Positions 18,902-30,126 of a DNA stretch of 64,000 bases are shown in pieces. Origin of the DNA: Saprospiraceae bacterium (GTDB lineage Bacteria; Bacteroidota; Bacteroidia; Chitinophagales; Saprospiraceae). The notes beneath the pieces were generated by a model that made no database searches, was not told the origin of the DNA, and was given only the letters and a program-made list of their open reading frames with translations. The stretch lies in NCBI GenBank assembly GCA_022448945.1, contig JAKVCV010000020.1, forward strand, positions 1-64,000, given 5' to 3'. Positions within the stretch are counted from its first letter, which is position 1. Each line of letters starts with the position of its first letter. The position numbers were made by a program, and so were the translations under genes.

Positions 18902-19246
18902 ATGAATTCCAAATCTCAAAAACATAAAAAGAAAACGATTTTAAAAAACAAGTTTTCTTTTGGACTTACAACTGGAATAATCCTTCCGATTTTGGCATAT
19001 GCTATTATCTATGTTTTCGACAATGCATTAATTAGTAGTAAGAGTGTCAAGATAACGGGAAATAGCCATTTTCTTTGGACTGGTTTCAAGACTAGCACAT
19101 TAATTTTAATGGCTTTTTGTGTTAATTTAATTCCTACTTATTTTGCCAACAAAAAATACAAAGACGAATTTATAAGGGGTATTATGATCCCAACAGTTGT
19201 TTACTGTTTTATATGGTTTTTTTATTTTAAAGATTCATTTTTTTAA
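18902..19246 (+). CDS. Small three-helix membrane protein
   Basis: A short basic N-terminus (NSKSQKHKKKTILKNKF) precedes three hydrophobic segments at about 22-42, 60-78 and 92-110. The layout of basic cytosolic start and a short hydrophilic hairpin (NKKYKDEFIRG) is common among small uncharacterised inner-membrane proteins of Bacteroidota. No family or function was recognised. It lies between surE and hemB on the same strand, 111 and 49 bases away. Confidence 0.55.
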   Translation: MNSKSQKHKKKTILKNKFSFGLTTGIILPILAYAIIYVFDNALISSKSVKITGNSHFLWTGFKTSTLILMAFCVNLIPTYFANKKYKDEFIRGIMIPTVVYCFIWFFYFKDSFF

Positions 19247-19295
19247 ATTTAAATTTTTTGCATCAAATTATACATTAAATATTTAATTCATCATC

Positions 19296-20276
19296 ATGCA
19301 TATCCGACCAAGAAGAAATAGAAAAAATGCTGCTATACGTTTTCATTCACAAGAAACACACCTACATGTTGGCCAGCTGATATATCCACTATTCCTTTTC
19401 GATGGAAAAAACATTAAACAGGAAGTAACTTCTCTACCTGGGAATTATCGTTGGTCTCTTGATCGTTTGGTGCCTGAGATCGAAACATGTATGAAACTTG
19501 GTATAACGACTTTTGTCTTATTTCCTGCTGTTGAAGAATCTTTAAAAGACAAAATTGCTAGCTATAGTTATGCCGAGGACAATTTTTATTTACATGCCAT
19601 CTACACATTAAAAGAAAAATTTCCTGAATGCTGTATAATGACAGATGTTGCGATGGACCCTTATAGTTCAGACGGTCATGATGGTTTTGTATTGGATGGC
19701 CAAATTATGAACGATGAAACATTGCCCATTTTAGCAAAAATGGCTGTTGCTCAGGCCCAGGCTGGTGCTGACATTCTCGGTCCGTCCGACATGATGGACG
19801 GCCGAGTGGGTTTTATTCGGGAAGCACTCGATGATGCAGGATTTACAAATGTTTCTATCATGTCCTATACTGCCAAATACGCTTCTGCATTTTATGGTCC
19901 ATTCAGAGATGCTCTTGATTCTGCACCAAAAGCGGGAGATAAAAAAACCTATCAAATGAATCCCTCCAATAAACGAGAGGCATTAATAGAAGCACAATTA
20001 GACTTATATGAAGGAGCAGATTATCTAATGGTTAAGCCAGCCCTTCCCTATTTGGACATTATTCATATGCTTAAAGAAAACTGTAATGTGCCAATATCTG
20101 CCTATAACGTTAGTGGAGAATGTGCCATGTTAATTGCAGCTTGTCAAAATGGTTGGTTAGACTTTGAAAAAGCTATGCCTGAAATGTTGCTATCAATAAA
20201 GCGTGCAGGTGCAGATGTAATTTTAACATACTTTGCAAAAGCTTATGCAGAAATGAGTATTCAGGGGAAATTATAA
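19296..20276 (+). CDS. hemB: Porphobilinogen synthase (delta-aminolevulinate dehydratase)
   Basis: HemB condenses two 5-aminolevulinate molecules to porphobilinogen in heme synthesis. At 326 residues it has the usual length. The two Schiff-base lysines are in SYTAKYAS (K194) and LMVKPALPY (K247). The metal region reads DVAMDPYSSDGHDG: the three zinc-binding cysteines of the E. coli and human enzymes are replaced by A119, D121 and D129. This is the pattern of the plant and Pseudomonas types, which use magnesium rather than zinc at this site. The N-terminus RPRRNRKNAAIR is the conserved arm involved in octamer contacts. No other heme gene is adjacent. Confidence 0.95.
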   Translation: MHIRPRRNRKNAAIRFHSQETHLHVGQLIYPLFLFDGKNIKQEVTSLPGNYRWSLDRLVPEIETCMKLGITTFVLFPAVEESLKDKIASYSYAEDNFYLHAIYTLKEKFPECCIMTDVAMDPYSSDGHDGFVLDGQIMNDETLPILAKMAVAQAQAGADILGPSDMMDGRVGFIREALDDAGFTNVSIMSYTAKYASAFYGPFRDALDSAPKAGDKKTYQMNPSNKREALIEAQLDLYEGADYLMVKPALPYLDIIHMLKENCNVPISAYNVSGECAMLIAACQNGWLDFEKAMPEMLLSIKRAGADVILTYFAKAYAEMSIQGKL

Positions 20277-20562
20277 TCTTATAGATTTTTAACAACATTA
20301 TTTCTATATTTTCAGAAAGAAAAGAAACTATACCATATAATTGGAATTAAAAGTCCATAATCAATCTTTAACACTTTCATTTATTCAGGATTTGAAAATG
20401 CCCATCAAATACCCTATCTTGAGGTGTAAGATAATCTTTTAATAGCCTTATTGAATTGGGAAGAATAGACTAGTTCTGCCCAGTGAAGAAATTTACAAAT
20501 ATATCCTGATCTTATTCAAAATATATTTTGTGTACTAAGAACAAGATTTAAATTTTCAATTC

Positions 20563-22824
20563 ATGGAAAAATTCTTTTTTATCCTTCCTTTATTTTTATT
20601 AATGACTTCTTGGTCCGTTTCCCAGGATTTTGACAACTATAAGCTATTGAAAAGTACAGGTAAGATTCCTAAAGATTTTCTAATACCTTCCTCGGAGAAA
20701 TACAAAAAAGAAATTGAACGCATCGACAAAAATACGCGCCATTCTGAACAAGTCGCTAAAAAGCAATTCCATCTTGAAAGCAACTTTCTTATTGATGATT
20801 TATTACAAAGCGCCCGTGTATTGTTCAACGATCCTTTAACAAATTATATCAACAGAGTTGCAGATGAATTACTAAAAAACGACCCCAAAACACGTCAAAA
20901 ACTACGTTTTTATGCCATTCGGTCTACTGCAGTTAACGCATTTGCTACCAATCAAGGTATCATTTTTGTCAATGTTGGTTTATTAGCTCAACTAGAAAGT
21001 GAGGCACAGTTAGCATTTGTTTTGGCTCATGAAATTGCACACATCAACCATGAACATGCCCTCAATATGTTTCTGGAATCTAAAAAGATAGACCGATTTA
21101 CAAGTCGTTCTGAATTAATGAAAAAATCTAGCTTTGATGACAGAATTGTTGCCAAAAACTTTTTTTCTAAAAAATTAGAAATATCGGCTGACAAAGAAGG
21201 CCTAAAAATATATTTGCAAAGCAATTACTGTTTGGAAGAGTTGGACGGGGTATTTGATGTATTACAATATTCATATCTTCCATTTGATGTTACCCCCTTC
21301 AAAAAAGAATTTTTTGAAAATGAGTTTATCACACTTCCTGAAGAATATTTTCTTAGTGAAAATGAATTAAATGGCATTGATGGTGAATACGAAGAAGAGA
21401 GCTCAAAAAGCACCCACCCTAGTATTGAAAGCCGACGAGATGCTACTGCTGAAACAATTGCTCAATTAAGCAATTCGAAAAGAAAAAAATTTCTAACTGA
21501 TTCGGAAGATAAATTCCTAAAAGTTCGCGACATTGCTCGTTTTGAATTAGCATATTATTACCTACATGAATTCAAATATCAGGAAGCTATATATGCCTGT
21601 TATATCCTTCAGCAAAAATACCCCAACAGCCTTTATCTAAAAAAAATTATTGCTAAATCACTATATGGTTATACTAAATTTAAAAACGAAATAAAAGGAG
21701 TAAAACCATATTCTTTTTCACATAATGATGATAATATTGACACTGAAATCATGTCAAAAGATGCACATGAAAATATTGAGGGGGCCACACAACAAATATA
21801 TTATTTTTTGGCGCAGTTAGAAACGAATGAACTAACTGTTCTAGCATTGAGGTATGCTTGGGACGTTCATAAAACTAAAACTACCGATAAAGAACTAAAT
21901 ACCATACTAAACGATCTATTTCTTGAATTGGCATATCATTATAAAAAAAGGTCAGAGTTCTCTTCTCAAAGTATACAGGAATTAGAAATACAGAATATAA
22001 AAAACAATTTAAAAGACAGCATTGACAATATAAAAAGGAAACCAAAAGAAATAAAACTATCAAAATACGACAAGATAAAGGACCAAAAAAAGAATCAGGA
22101 TAATATTAAAGCCGAAGAAATATCACCTTATGAATTTGCTAAATATGCCTTTAGAGACATTCTTAAAGACAAAAATTTCAAAAAATTATTCACAAAAGGA
22201 CAAAGGGAAAAAGAACGAAGACAAAGTCTTAATGAATACTATAGTAGTAATGAAGGGCGTATAGAGTTAAGAAAAAAAAATAAACGAAATGCTGTTGCTT
22301 TAGGTATTGATTCTATTTTGGTTTACAAACCATACTATGTCAAAATACATGATCTTGGAAAAACATCAAAAATCCTCTACCTTAAATCTGAAGAGACCCA
22401 AAATAAATTGGTAGAAATTATACGTAAAAATGCAAAAATCGCTAATGTTAATATCAATCTATTGAATCCTACAGATATTAAAGAATCTGATGCAGAAACA
22501 TATAATGACCTAAGAATTTTATCAGATTGGATGTATCAACAAAACCGCTTTGGCAGCAACTTACTTATGTCGGGTTTTAATCAGGAAGCTACGGATCTTA
22601 TTATTAAAAAATTTAATACTCGATACTTGCTTTTCACAGGTATTGTTTCGTTAAAAAGAACAAGTACTAATTGGATTTACTGGTCAGTATTGTTCGACCT
22701 AAAAACTGGACGATATCAAGTAATCAAAGATGATTATTTTAATCAAAAGGATAATAAAGCTGTTTTAAATGCTCATATTTTTGATACTTTTTTCCAAATT
22801 AAATCTGAAAGAAAACAACTCTGA
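20563..22824 (+). CDS. M48-family metalloprotease with long C-terminal extension
   Basis: A signal peptide (FFFILPLFLLMTSWSVSQ) directs the protein to the periplasm. The peptidase domain carries HEIAHINHEH with zinc ligands H156 and H160 and catalytic E157; the third ligand is E206 in EISADKEG, as in BepA/YfgC-type M48 enzymes. The helical region after it (about 320-400) contains TPR-like patterns (ARFELAYYYLHEFKYQEAIYACY), again as in BepA, which degrades or rescues misassembled outer-membrane proteins. The protein is 753 residues, far longer than BepA (about 490); the last 350 residues are lysine-rich, and the final part has no recognised family. A role in envelope quality control is a reasonable inference. 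Confidence 0.85.
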   Translation: MEKFFFILPLFLLMTSWSVSQDFDNYKLLKSTGKIPKDFLIPSSEKYKKEIERIDKNTRHSEQVAKKQFHLESNFLIDDLLQSARVLFNDPLTNYINRVADELLKNDPKTRQKLRFYAIRSTAVNAFATNQGIIFVNVGLLAQLESEAQLAFVLAHEIAHINHEHALNMFLESKKIDRFTSRSELMKKSSFDDRIVAKNFFSKKLEISADKEGLKIYLQSNYCLEELDGVFDVLQYSYLPFDVTPFKKEFFENEFITLPEEYFLSENELNGIDGEYEEESSKSTHPSIESRRDATAETIAQLSNSKRKKFLTDSEDKFLKVRDIARFELAYYYLHEFKYQEAIYACYILQQKYPNSLYLKKIIAKSLYGYTKFKNEIKGVKPYSFSHNDDNIDTEIMSKDAHENIEGATQQIYYFLAQLETNELTVLALRYAWDVHKTKTTDKELNTILNDLFLELAYHYKKRSEFSSQSIQELEIQNIKNNLKDSIDNIKRKPKEIKLSKYDKIKDQKKNQDNIKAEEISPYEFAKYAFRDILKDKNFKKLFTKGQREKERRQSLNEYYSSNEGRIELRKKNKRNAVALGIDSILVYKPYYVKIHDLGKTSKILYLKSEETQNKLVEIIRKNAKIANVNINLLNPTDIKESDAETYNDLRILSDWMYQQNRFGSNLLMSGFNQEATDLIIKKFNTRYLLFTGIVSLKRTSTNWIYWSVLFDLKTGRYQVIKDDYFNQKDNKAVLNAHIFDTFFQIKSERKQL

Positions 22825-22859
22825 ATTCTACATGAAATTGAGATAATTAAACATCTACT

Positions 22860-23660
22860 ATGAAAAAATTAACAAATATCTTTTTTATCCTTTTAATTTG
22901 GACCTCTGTGCCAAAAGCACAAGTGCCAGGGTATCAGGGCAAAAAATTTTTTATTGAAATCGGAGGTTCTTTTTTCCCGAATCTTTTTTATCCTACGGCA
23001 CAAAATAAAGGTGCACAATCTTTTCCTTTTGGAGAACATACTGGGCATTTCACAATAAAAGACCGATACAGTTTATCTCTACATTATATTATTGGAAGAA
23101 AATCTACTTTCAAAGCAGCTTATAATTATCAGGTGTCTGGCATGATGGATTATGCTTCTACTCCGGGACTTATTTCAGGAACAGATGAACATACATTGTT
23201 TTATCAACTCCATATGCATGATGTCAATTTAGGCTTCAATCTTTTTGGAAAAAGAAATATTAATCTGGCACCAATGGGTTTTTACTGGGACTTGGGGATT
23301 CGAATGGTATTTATTGATGGAATATTAAGAGATCAACGTGTTGATTATGCGGATAATCGTCCAGATAATACTCCTTATCCTGATCAAGTTGCACCTCTAA
23401 ATGAAGAAACATCAATGTTTATGTTTGGAATAACAGGAATGTGGGGTTATCGCGCTGTAATTGCTAATAGGATGACACTTACTTTTGGAATAGAAACAAC
23501 TATTTTCCCGCAGTACCCATTAAACTTATTTCCATTTATAATCCCCTTTATGCCTTCTCCTGGAAATTCACTTACAGACTTTCAAAGAAGTACAGTAATG
23601 TGTGTACAAGACAGATATCTTCTTAGTTTACATATTGGAATAGGTGTATTAATTTTTTAA
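22860..23660 (+). CDS. Probable outer-membrane or secreted protein
   Basis: A signal peptide (KKLTNIFFILLIWTSVPKAQ) opens the protein. The mature part has a regular run of amphipathic strands with aromatic residues and glycine turns, for example SFFPNLFYPT, SLSLHYIIGRKSTFKAAYNY, NLGFNLFGKR and FMFGITGMWGYRAV, and ends with a hydrophobic strand (YLLSLHIGIGVLIF), which resembles the C-terminal strand of an outer-membrane beta-barrel. A specific family is not recognised. It follows the M48 gene by 35 bases and was probably transcribed with it. Confidence 0.65.
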   Translation: MKKLTNIFFILLIWTSVPKAQVPGYQGKKFFIEIGGSFFPNLFYPTAQNKGAQSFPFGEHTGHFTIKDRYSLSLHYIIGRKSTFKAAYNYQVSGMMDYASTPGLISGTDEHTLFYQLHMHDVNLGFNLFGKRNINLAPMGFYWDLGIRMVFIDGILRDQRVDYADNRPDNTPYPDQVAPLNEETSMFMFGITGMWGYRAVIANRMTLTFGIETTIFPQYPLNLFPFIIPFMPSPGNSLTDFQRSTVMCVQDRYLLSLHIGIGVLIF

Positions 23661-23729
23661 TACTATGTTAATTAGGTCAAAGTATTATTTTTTAAGACGA
23701 AAAAAGTTGCAATCAAAAACATAATAAAA

Positions 23730-24752
23730 ATGAATAAAATAATTATAGGAATTATACTTACATATTTACTATTAAATATTTGTGCATGTTCAAAATATGA
23801 TCCTATTTATGGTGTTGCAGGACACGGAAACATAGAGCCGCTTCAATTAAATAAGGATCTGACTTATATCCATGATAATGATATATTTTTAGCAAATGAA
23901 ATATTAACAGAAATAAAACAACTAACCTTTTCACAATCTTTAACCAAAACCCATGTTACATTAAGTCCTGAACACGATAAAATTGCCTATTTAAATAGTA
24001 ATGGTTCACCAGTAATTATTGATACCTCAGGAAATCAAATTGATATTTTGAATCAATATAATAATGTAAAAGATATTCATTGGCATTCTAATAATGGAAA
24101 CACCACATTGTACTTTTTGGTCAACAATAACATCGTATTCCATGGCCCACCTCTTAATATTCCTATCGACCCATTTTCTTATGTTTTTCCATCAGATACT
24201 ACATATACAGCTATTGACGCCTTAGATATCAATGACAATTTAGATATTGCTTTCAGTTACCGTTATCAAAATCCATATTCTTCTTCTTCATCAAATATTA
24301 GTTATTATTACGGCGTTGGAGTAAACAATTCATTATCAACCGACAAACAGATTGAAACGTGGAATGGTTTTTACTCCCCTGCCACATCTTCATATAATGC
24401 CCAATCCTATTCTTATTATTATTTAGTAAAATTTAATGAAGAAGATCAAAATATCAGTTTGGGAAATATTTTAAATGGTTTTGAAACAGATCCAAATTCT
24501 TATACGCTTTCTTCTTATATATATGGTGGCACTAGTAACACACTATCAACGCTTACAACTACTTTGAGTATGGAAAACTACTATCAAGAGCATAGTGAAG
24601 GAGATATAGTTGCGAATGAAGGTCAAATACAAAAATACATTAAAGTACTTCCCCAAAATGTTCCATCACCAACAGGAACACCAAACACCTTTATCTTAAA
24701 TTTTAGTAATTCAAATAACAACTACCCGACCTATTTTGACTGGAATCCATAA
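23730..24752 (+). CDS. Lipoprotein, possible beta-propeller type
   Basis: A signal peptide with lipobox (LLLNICACSKYDP, Cys at residue 20) is clear. The next 120 residues contain repeated statements of the type KIAYLNSNGSPVIIDTSGNQIDIL and DIHWHSNNGNTTLYFLVN, which resemble TolB or WD-like propeller blades. The C-terminal half is rich in Ser, Tyr and Asn (SSSSNISYYYGVGV, SSYNAQSYSYYYLVKF) and appears to be a low-complexity surface region. The family is not recognised. It lies 69 bases behind the outer-membrane-like gene and may share its transcript. Confidence 0.6.
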   Translation: MNKIIIGIILTYLLLNICACSKYDPIYGVAGHGNIEPLQLNKDLTYIHDNDIFLANEILTEIKQLTFSQSLTKTHVTLSPEHDKIAYLNSNGSPVIIDTSGNQIDILNQYNNVKDIHWHSNNGNTTLYFLVNNNIVFHGPPLNIPIDPFSYVFPSDTTYTAIDALDINDNLDIAFSYRYQNPYSSSSSNISYYYGVGVNNSLSTDKQIETWNGFYSPATSSYNAQSYSYYYLVKFNEEDQNISLGNILNGFETDPNSYTLSSYIYGGTSNTLSTLTTTLSMENYYQEHSEGDIVANEGQIQKYIKVLPQNVPSPTGTPNTFILNFSNSNNNYPTYFDWNP

Positions 24753-24782
24753 CTCCTTTTAATCTTTTTATGATAAAAAAGA

Positions 24783-26183
24783 TCAAAGGTTATTAATCCA
24801 ATTAAGAATTGTCTTCATAACTTCATCAGAAAAGGTTTCTTCAATGTTAATATATTCTTCAACAGAACCCGTTTTACAGTTTTGAAATAAATGATTAAGG
24901 TTAGGAAATAAAACACATTTATAATTTTTATTTTTGGCTTTAGAAAGTGTAGCCTCTATTGCATCTAAATTCATTTTTCCAGCTACTTGAATATCTTTTT
25001 CTCCATTAAGTGCCAAAACCGGACATGTTACTTTCTTCAAGTAATCTGCAGGTACTGACCTAATGAAAAAATGCATCCATTTTAATTGAAGCATCGTCAA
25101 AGACTGCCTAAATGAAGTTTCATCTAATTCAAGCTTTAACTTATCTTCATCACTTATACTAGCATACTCTTCCTTGATTGTTTCCATATAATCGTCAACC
25201 GAATATTTTCTTTTTTTATCTTTGATGACGGCATCAAACAACTTTGAATTAATTGTCCAAAAAGTCTTAAGTAACTTTTTATCCATAATTTGCAATTTCA
25301 TTAAATCGTAATTTTGCTGCAAAAGCAAATCTTTACCTGAAACTCCAGGTCCGGCAAGTAAAACAATAAATGCAATACTTTTATCTTTCGATGCCACCAT
25401 TGGCGCTATGAGCCCTCCTTCACTATGACCAACTAAACCAATCTTCTTGGAATCAATACTTGGATGTGATTTCAAAAAAGCAACACCCGCTTTAACATCT
25501 GTTGCAAAATCTGCACTTGTTGCTCCATTAGCTTCTCCTTCAGATTCTCCAAATCCTCGATCATCAAATCTCAACACTGCAATTCCATTACGAGTAAGAA
25601 AATCAGCGATAACCCAAAATGGTTTATGCTTTAAAATAGTCTCATCCCTATCTTGTGCACCTGAACCAGAAATTAAGATAACAACAGGGTTTTTTTCTTT
25701 ATTATCGGGAATTGTTAGCGTTCCGGCAAGTTTAATGCCATCTGCACTTTTATTAACATAAGTCACTTTTTCTATCTTATAAGGAAACGGGCCCTTAGGT
25801 TCCTGAGGTCTGTTATATACCAGCTCCTTTTTAGATTTTTTAAGGTCTAACTTTAATGGTACTCCTTGTATCCATTCTCCATTTATAACTGAAAAATCTT
25901 TATTAAAAGAACCTATATATTGTATATGAGCAGCATTCATGGTAAGTGTAATCTGACTATCCTTAACAACAACTTCGTCCATTTTTAAGTCATATGCAAG
26001 TTGATCAGGGCTGTCCATTGTAGCTTCCAATCCTTGTTCACCCATTTTGATATTAAAAACAATCGTAAATTTATTTGAACCAGCGACCAAAACACCTTCC
26101 CATCTACCAAGCCATTCTTGAGCAGATAAATTCATATTTATTAAAACTATCATCGTAAAAATTAAAAGACACTTCATAATCAT
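24783..26183 (-). CDS. Secreted alpha/beta hydrolase
   Basis: The start is one of two close Met codons; either gives a signal peptide (KCLLIFTMIVLINMNLSAQ). Residues 25-130 form a small beta domain (GRWEGVLVAGSNKFTIVF), often found in front of such hydrolases. The alpha/beta domain holds the oxyanion stretch PVVILISGSGAQDRD, the nucleophile elbow GHSEGG, an Asp in LNGEKDIQVAG and the His in NLNHLF, completing the Ser-Asp-His triad. The 466-residue layout is that of a family of periplasmic esterases or acyl-peptidases of Bacteroidota. The substrate is not known. The gene converges on the lipoprotein at 23730-24752, and an imperfect hairpin (24755-24789) lies between them. Confidence 0.85.
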   Translation of the reverse strand: MIMKCLLIFTMIVLINMNLSAQEWLGRWEGVLVAGSNKFTIVFNIKMGEQGLEATMDSPDQLAYDLKMDEVVVKDSQITLTMNAAHIQYIGSFNKDFSVINGEWIQGVPLKLDLKKSKKELVYNRPQEPKGPFPYKIEKVTYVNKSADGIKLAGTLTIPDNKEKNPVVILISGSGAQDRDETILKHKPFWVIADFLTRNGIAVLRFDDRGFGESEGEANGATSADFATDVKAGVAFLKSHPSIDSKKIGLVGHSEGGLIAPMVASKDKSIAFIVLLAGPGVSGKDLLLQQNYDLMKLQIMDKKLLKTFWTINSKLFDAVIKDKKRKYSVDDYMETIKEEYASISDEDKLKLELDETSFRQSLTMLQLKWMHFFIRSVPADYLKKVTCPVLALNGEKDIQVAGKMNLDAIEATLSKAKNKNYKCVLFPNLNHLFQNCKTGSVEEYINIEETFSDEVMKTILNWINNL

Positions 26184-26407
26184 TAATTTATTGTATATCT
26201 AATTGAAAAAATGAATATTTAACCAATCTTAGAAATCAATTTGTTAATTATATTTTTTTGATTCATAAAAGAAAGCTCAAGTTCCGAAAAAATTTTTAAA
26301 AAATATTAATATCAATAGAGTTATTATATCGAATTCTTAAATGTATTTCTCAAAAGAAAAAAGATATTCAATTTAGCGAAAGCACATTTTTTTTCTATTT
26401 TGATGCC

Positions 26408-28531
26408 ATGAAAGTATGGGTAAATACAGATGGAGAATATTTAGCAATAGAATTGATAGATAAAGCCTTTGCCAGTGGAGGTGAAGGCTCGCTTTATAAA
26501 ATTAAAGCACCTAACCAATTTACAGATTTAATTGCTAAAATTTACCACCCCAAAAAACGAACAGAACTTCGTTATAAGAAAATCTTATATTTACATGAAC
26601 ACCCTCCCAAAAGCTTCGAAGACGACCTACCGATATCACTCGTTTGGCCAAAACAATTATTGTTTGATCAGGAAAAAAAATTTATTGGTTTTTTAATGTC
26701 TTTCGTTAAAGGAGAAAAACTGGAATTATTATGTTTGCCGAAAATACACAAAAAACACAGAAAGGTCTGGAGCTCGTACGAATTTGAAGAAAATAAAAGA
26801 AATAAGAAACGCCTTGACTTATGCTACAAAATTTCAAAAGCGATATATCATCTTCATGCTACTGAACGATATGTTTTGGTTGATATGAAACCCGATAATA
26901 TTATAGTAAGTCCTAATGGAAATATTGCTCTAGTTGATTTAGATTCTGTTGAGGTTGTAGAAGAAGGAAAAACACTTTATGATGCTCCAGTTGCCACACC
27001 AGAGTATAGCCCTCCTGATAGTTATTTAAGTAAAAATGAAATAGACCCTACACAGGAAGACCCCTGGGATCGTTTTGGTCTTGGTGTTATATTATATAAA
27101 GTATTATTGGGTGTTCATCCTTATGCAGCCACTTCAGGTCCTCCTTATGAAAAAAATAATAGCTTGTACCAAAAAATAGAACATGGTCTCTTTGTACATA
27201 ACCCTGATATAAAAAAACACTTAACTCATGTACCTTCTTTACATGAACGTTTTTATGAATTACCCTTGGTCGTTCAGAAATTATTTGAACGCTGTTTTAT
27301 AGACGGCCATCATAATCCATTCGCCCGCCCAAGTTCTGAAGAATGGGCTCAGGCGCTTAAGTATTACAATCTACAACAAAACCTTAATGAAGAAAAAATT
27401 AAAATACCTCCAATCGCATTGGAACAAATCCCTGAGAATCTAAATCTTGATAAACTTTTTGTGGTTCCTACTACTTCAATAATTAGCCAAGAACCAAAAT
27501 TACAAGTTGAAAAGCCGATAGATAAAGAAGAATTAAAACCTAATATGCTAGTAAAAGCATATCAAAACCCGAAAGAAATTCAATCTCAACGTTTTTTTAA
27601 TTTTATTAGTCTCCTTTTTATAGTAATTATTGGAACCGCATTTTCAATTATATTACCATGGCCTCTTATGTTGGCATTAGGTATAATGACCTATATGGGT
27701 ATTAACTATATAACATATAAATCTAGGAAATCAGCTGACAAAAAAGATACGATCTTTGGTGTTCTCGACAATCAACTATCATATTTTGGTGAACTTATAA
27801 GTACTGCTGAAGGGTATGAACAAAAAATAAGCACCTATATTGAAAAAATTAAAAACCTTCATATAAAAAACCCTAAAGGATATATTTCTGATTTTTTGCA
27901 CAAGAAATTTTTGATTAAAGAAAAAATAGAAAATTTCAATAAAATGATACAGGAAGAAAAAAGAAAGTTGCAAAATATAAAACGTGAAGAACGATCAAAT
28001 TTCAAAAAATTGAATAAATATTATGAAGAACAAGTAATAAAACAAACAAAACTCCCAAAACTAGAAGCCAAGACAATTGAACAAAAAATCATCCTACTCA
28101 AACGTGCAAAACGACTAGATAAACTAAATGCTGAAGAAAACATACGCTATAAAGAAGATTTATTGTCATTAGAACAATTGCATACACAACTTGAAATAGA
28201 AAAATTAGAAATGGAGTCTTTGTTTTTAGAAAAATCTAAAGACATATTATATAAATGTCAACAAAAACATGAAGAATTACTTGAAGACATTCGGATTTAC
28301 CATCAATCTATTGGCGAAAAAGAAGAAAAAGAAGTTGCAAATTTGATTACTGAACAAAGAATTAGCCTAAAAGAGTTGGAACGATTACAATATGACCTTA
28401 AACAGCTCGAAAAACCACTTGAAACGCAGCTACTAAAATGCCGGCGTGCTAAAATAAATGCTGAACTATATAAAAAAATAAGTTATAGTCGTCATTTAAT
28501 AGAAATGTTGGGCATTAAGAAACCTATTTAA
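26408..28531 (+). CDS. Membrane-anchored protein kinase, YegI-like, paralogue of 6881-9544
   Basis: The architecture repeats that of the kinase at 6881. Visible are the Gly-rich loop ASGGEGSLY (22-30), the lysine K44 in IAKIYH, the catalytic loop LVDMKPDN (D159, K161, N164), the metal-binding D177 in VDLDS, and the matching ATPEYSPPD. The substrate-binding region DRFGLGVILYKVLLGVHP is nearly identical in both. Two hydrophobic segments at about 398-437 anchor it in the membrane. A Lys/Glu-rich coiled coil follows and ends in YKKISYSRHLIEMLG, which matches the tail of the first kinase. At 707 residues it is shorter because the coiled coil is reduced. The next gene downstream, gdhA, is convergent, so it appears to be monocistronic. 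Confidence 0.85.
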   Translation: MKVWVNTDGEYLAIELIDKAFASGGEGSLYKIKAPNQFTDLIAKIYHPKKRTELRYKKILYLHEHPPKSFEDDLPISLVWPKQLLFDQEKKFIGFLMSFVKGEKLELLCLPKIHKKHRKVWSSYEFEENKRNKKRLDLCYKISKAIYHLHATERYVLVDMKPDNIIVSPNGNIALVDLDSVEVVEEGKTLYDAPVATPEYSPPDSYLSKNEIDPTQEDPWDRFGLGVILYKVLLGVHPYAATSGPPYEKNNSLYQKIEHGLFVHNPDIKKHLTHVPSLHERFYELPLVVQKLFERCFIDGHHNPFARPSSEEWAQALKYYNLQQNLNEEKIKIPPIALEQIPENLNLDKLFVVPTTSIISQEPKLQVEKPIDKEELKPNMLVKAYQNPKEIQSQRFFNFISLLFIVIIGTAFSIILPWPLMLALGIMTYMGINYITYKSRKSADKKDTIFGVLDNQLSYFGELISTAEGYEQKISTYIEKIKNLHIKNPKGYISDFLHKKFLIKEKIENFNKMIQEEKRKLQNIKREERSNFKKLNKYYEEQVIKQTKLPKLEAKTIEQKIILLKRAKRLDKLNAEENIRYKEDLLSLEQLHTQLEIEKLEMESLFLEKSKDILYKCQQKHEELLEDIRIYHQSIGEKEEKEVANLITEQRISLKELERLQYDLKQLEKPLETQLLKCRRAKINAELYKKISYSRHLIEMLGIKKPI

Positions 28532-28533
28532 AA

Positions 28534-28565
28534 AAGCAGAAAAGCTGTATACAACTTTTCTGCTT
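28534..28565. terminator. Hairpin terminator between the kinase and gdhA
   Basis: An 11-bp perfect stem (AAGCAGAAAAG with CTTTTCTGCTT) surrounds a 10-base loop. On the minus strand it is followed by TTTTTTAAAT, a good U-tract for gdhA; on the plus strand the tail is only ATATAATT, so termination of the kinase transcript may be weaker. It lies between convergent genes. Confidence 0.7.
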
Positions 28566-28591
28566 ATATAATTAAATTAAATAGTAGTGTT

Positions 28592-30004
<1,413 letters not shown>

Positions 30005-30014
30005 TCAATCATAA

Positions 30015-30042
30015 CAAAGTTAAAAACATTTTTGAATGCAAA
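30015..30042 (-). promoter_or_regulatory. Promoter-like site upstream of gdhA
   Basis: On the minus strand the sequence reads TTTG, 16 bases, then TAACTTTG, a match to the Bacteroidota -33/-7 pattern, with spacing at the short end of the accepted range. It would place the start point about 50 bases before gdhA. Pattern match only. Confidence 0.4.
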
Positions 30043-30126
30043 TAATAAAACAATGATCAAAATTAACTATTCTAAATTAAAACAATTTAATATGTTCATT
30101 TATAATATTTTATAAAATAATATAAG

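Noticed and set aside
24755-24789. Hairpin terminator between 23730-24752 and 24783-26183
   Set aside because: The stem is imperfect, needs a bulge and two mismatches, and overlaps the stop codon of the minus-strand gene. It is noted in the hydrolase entry but not listed as a terminator.
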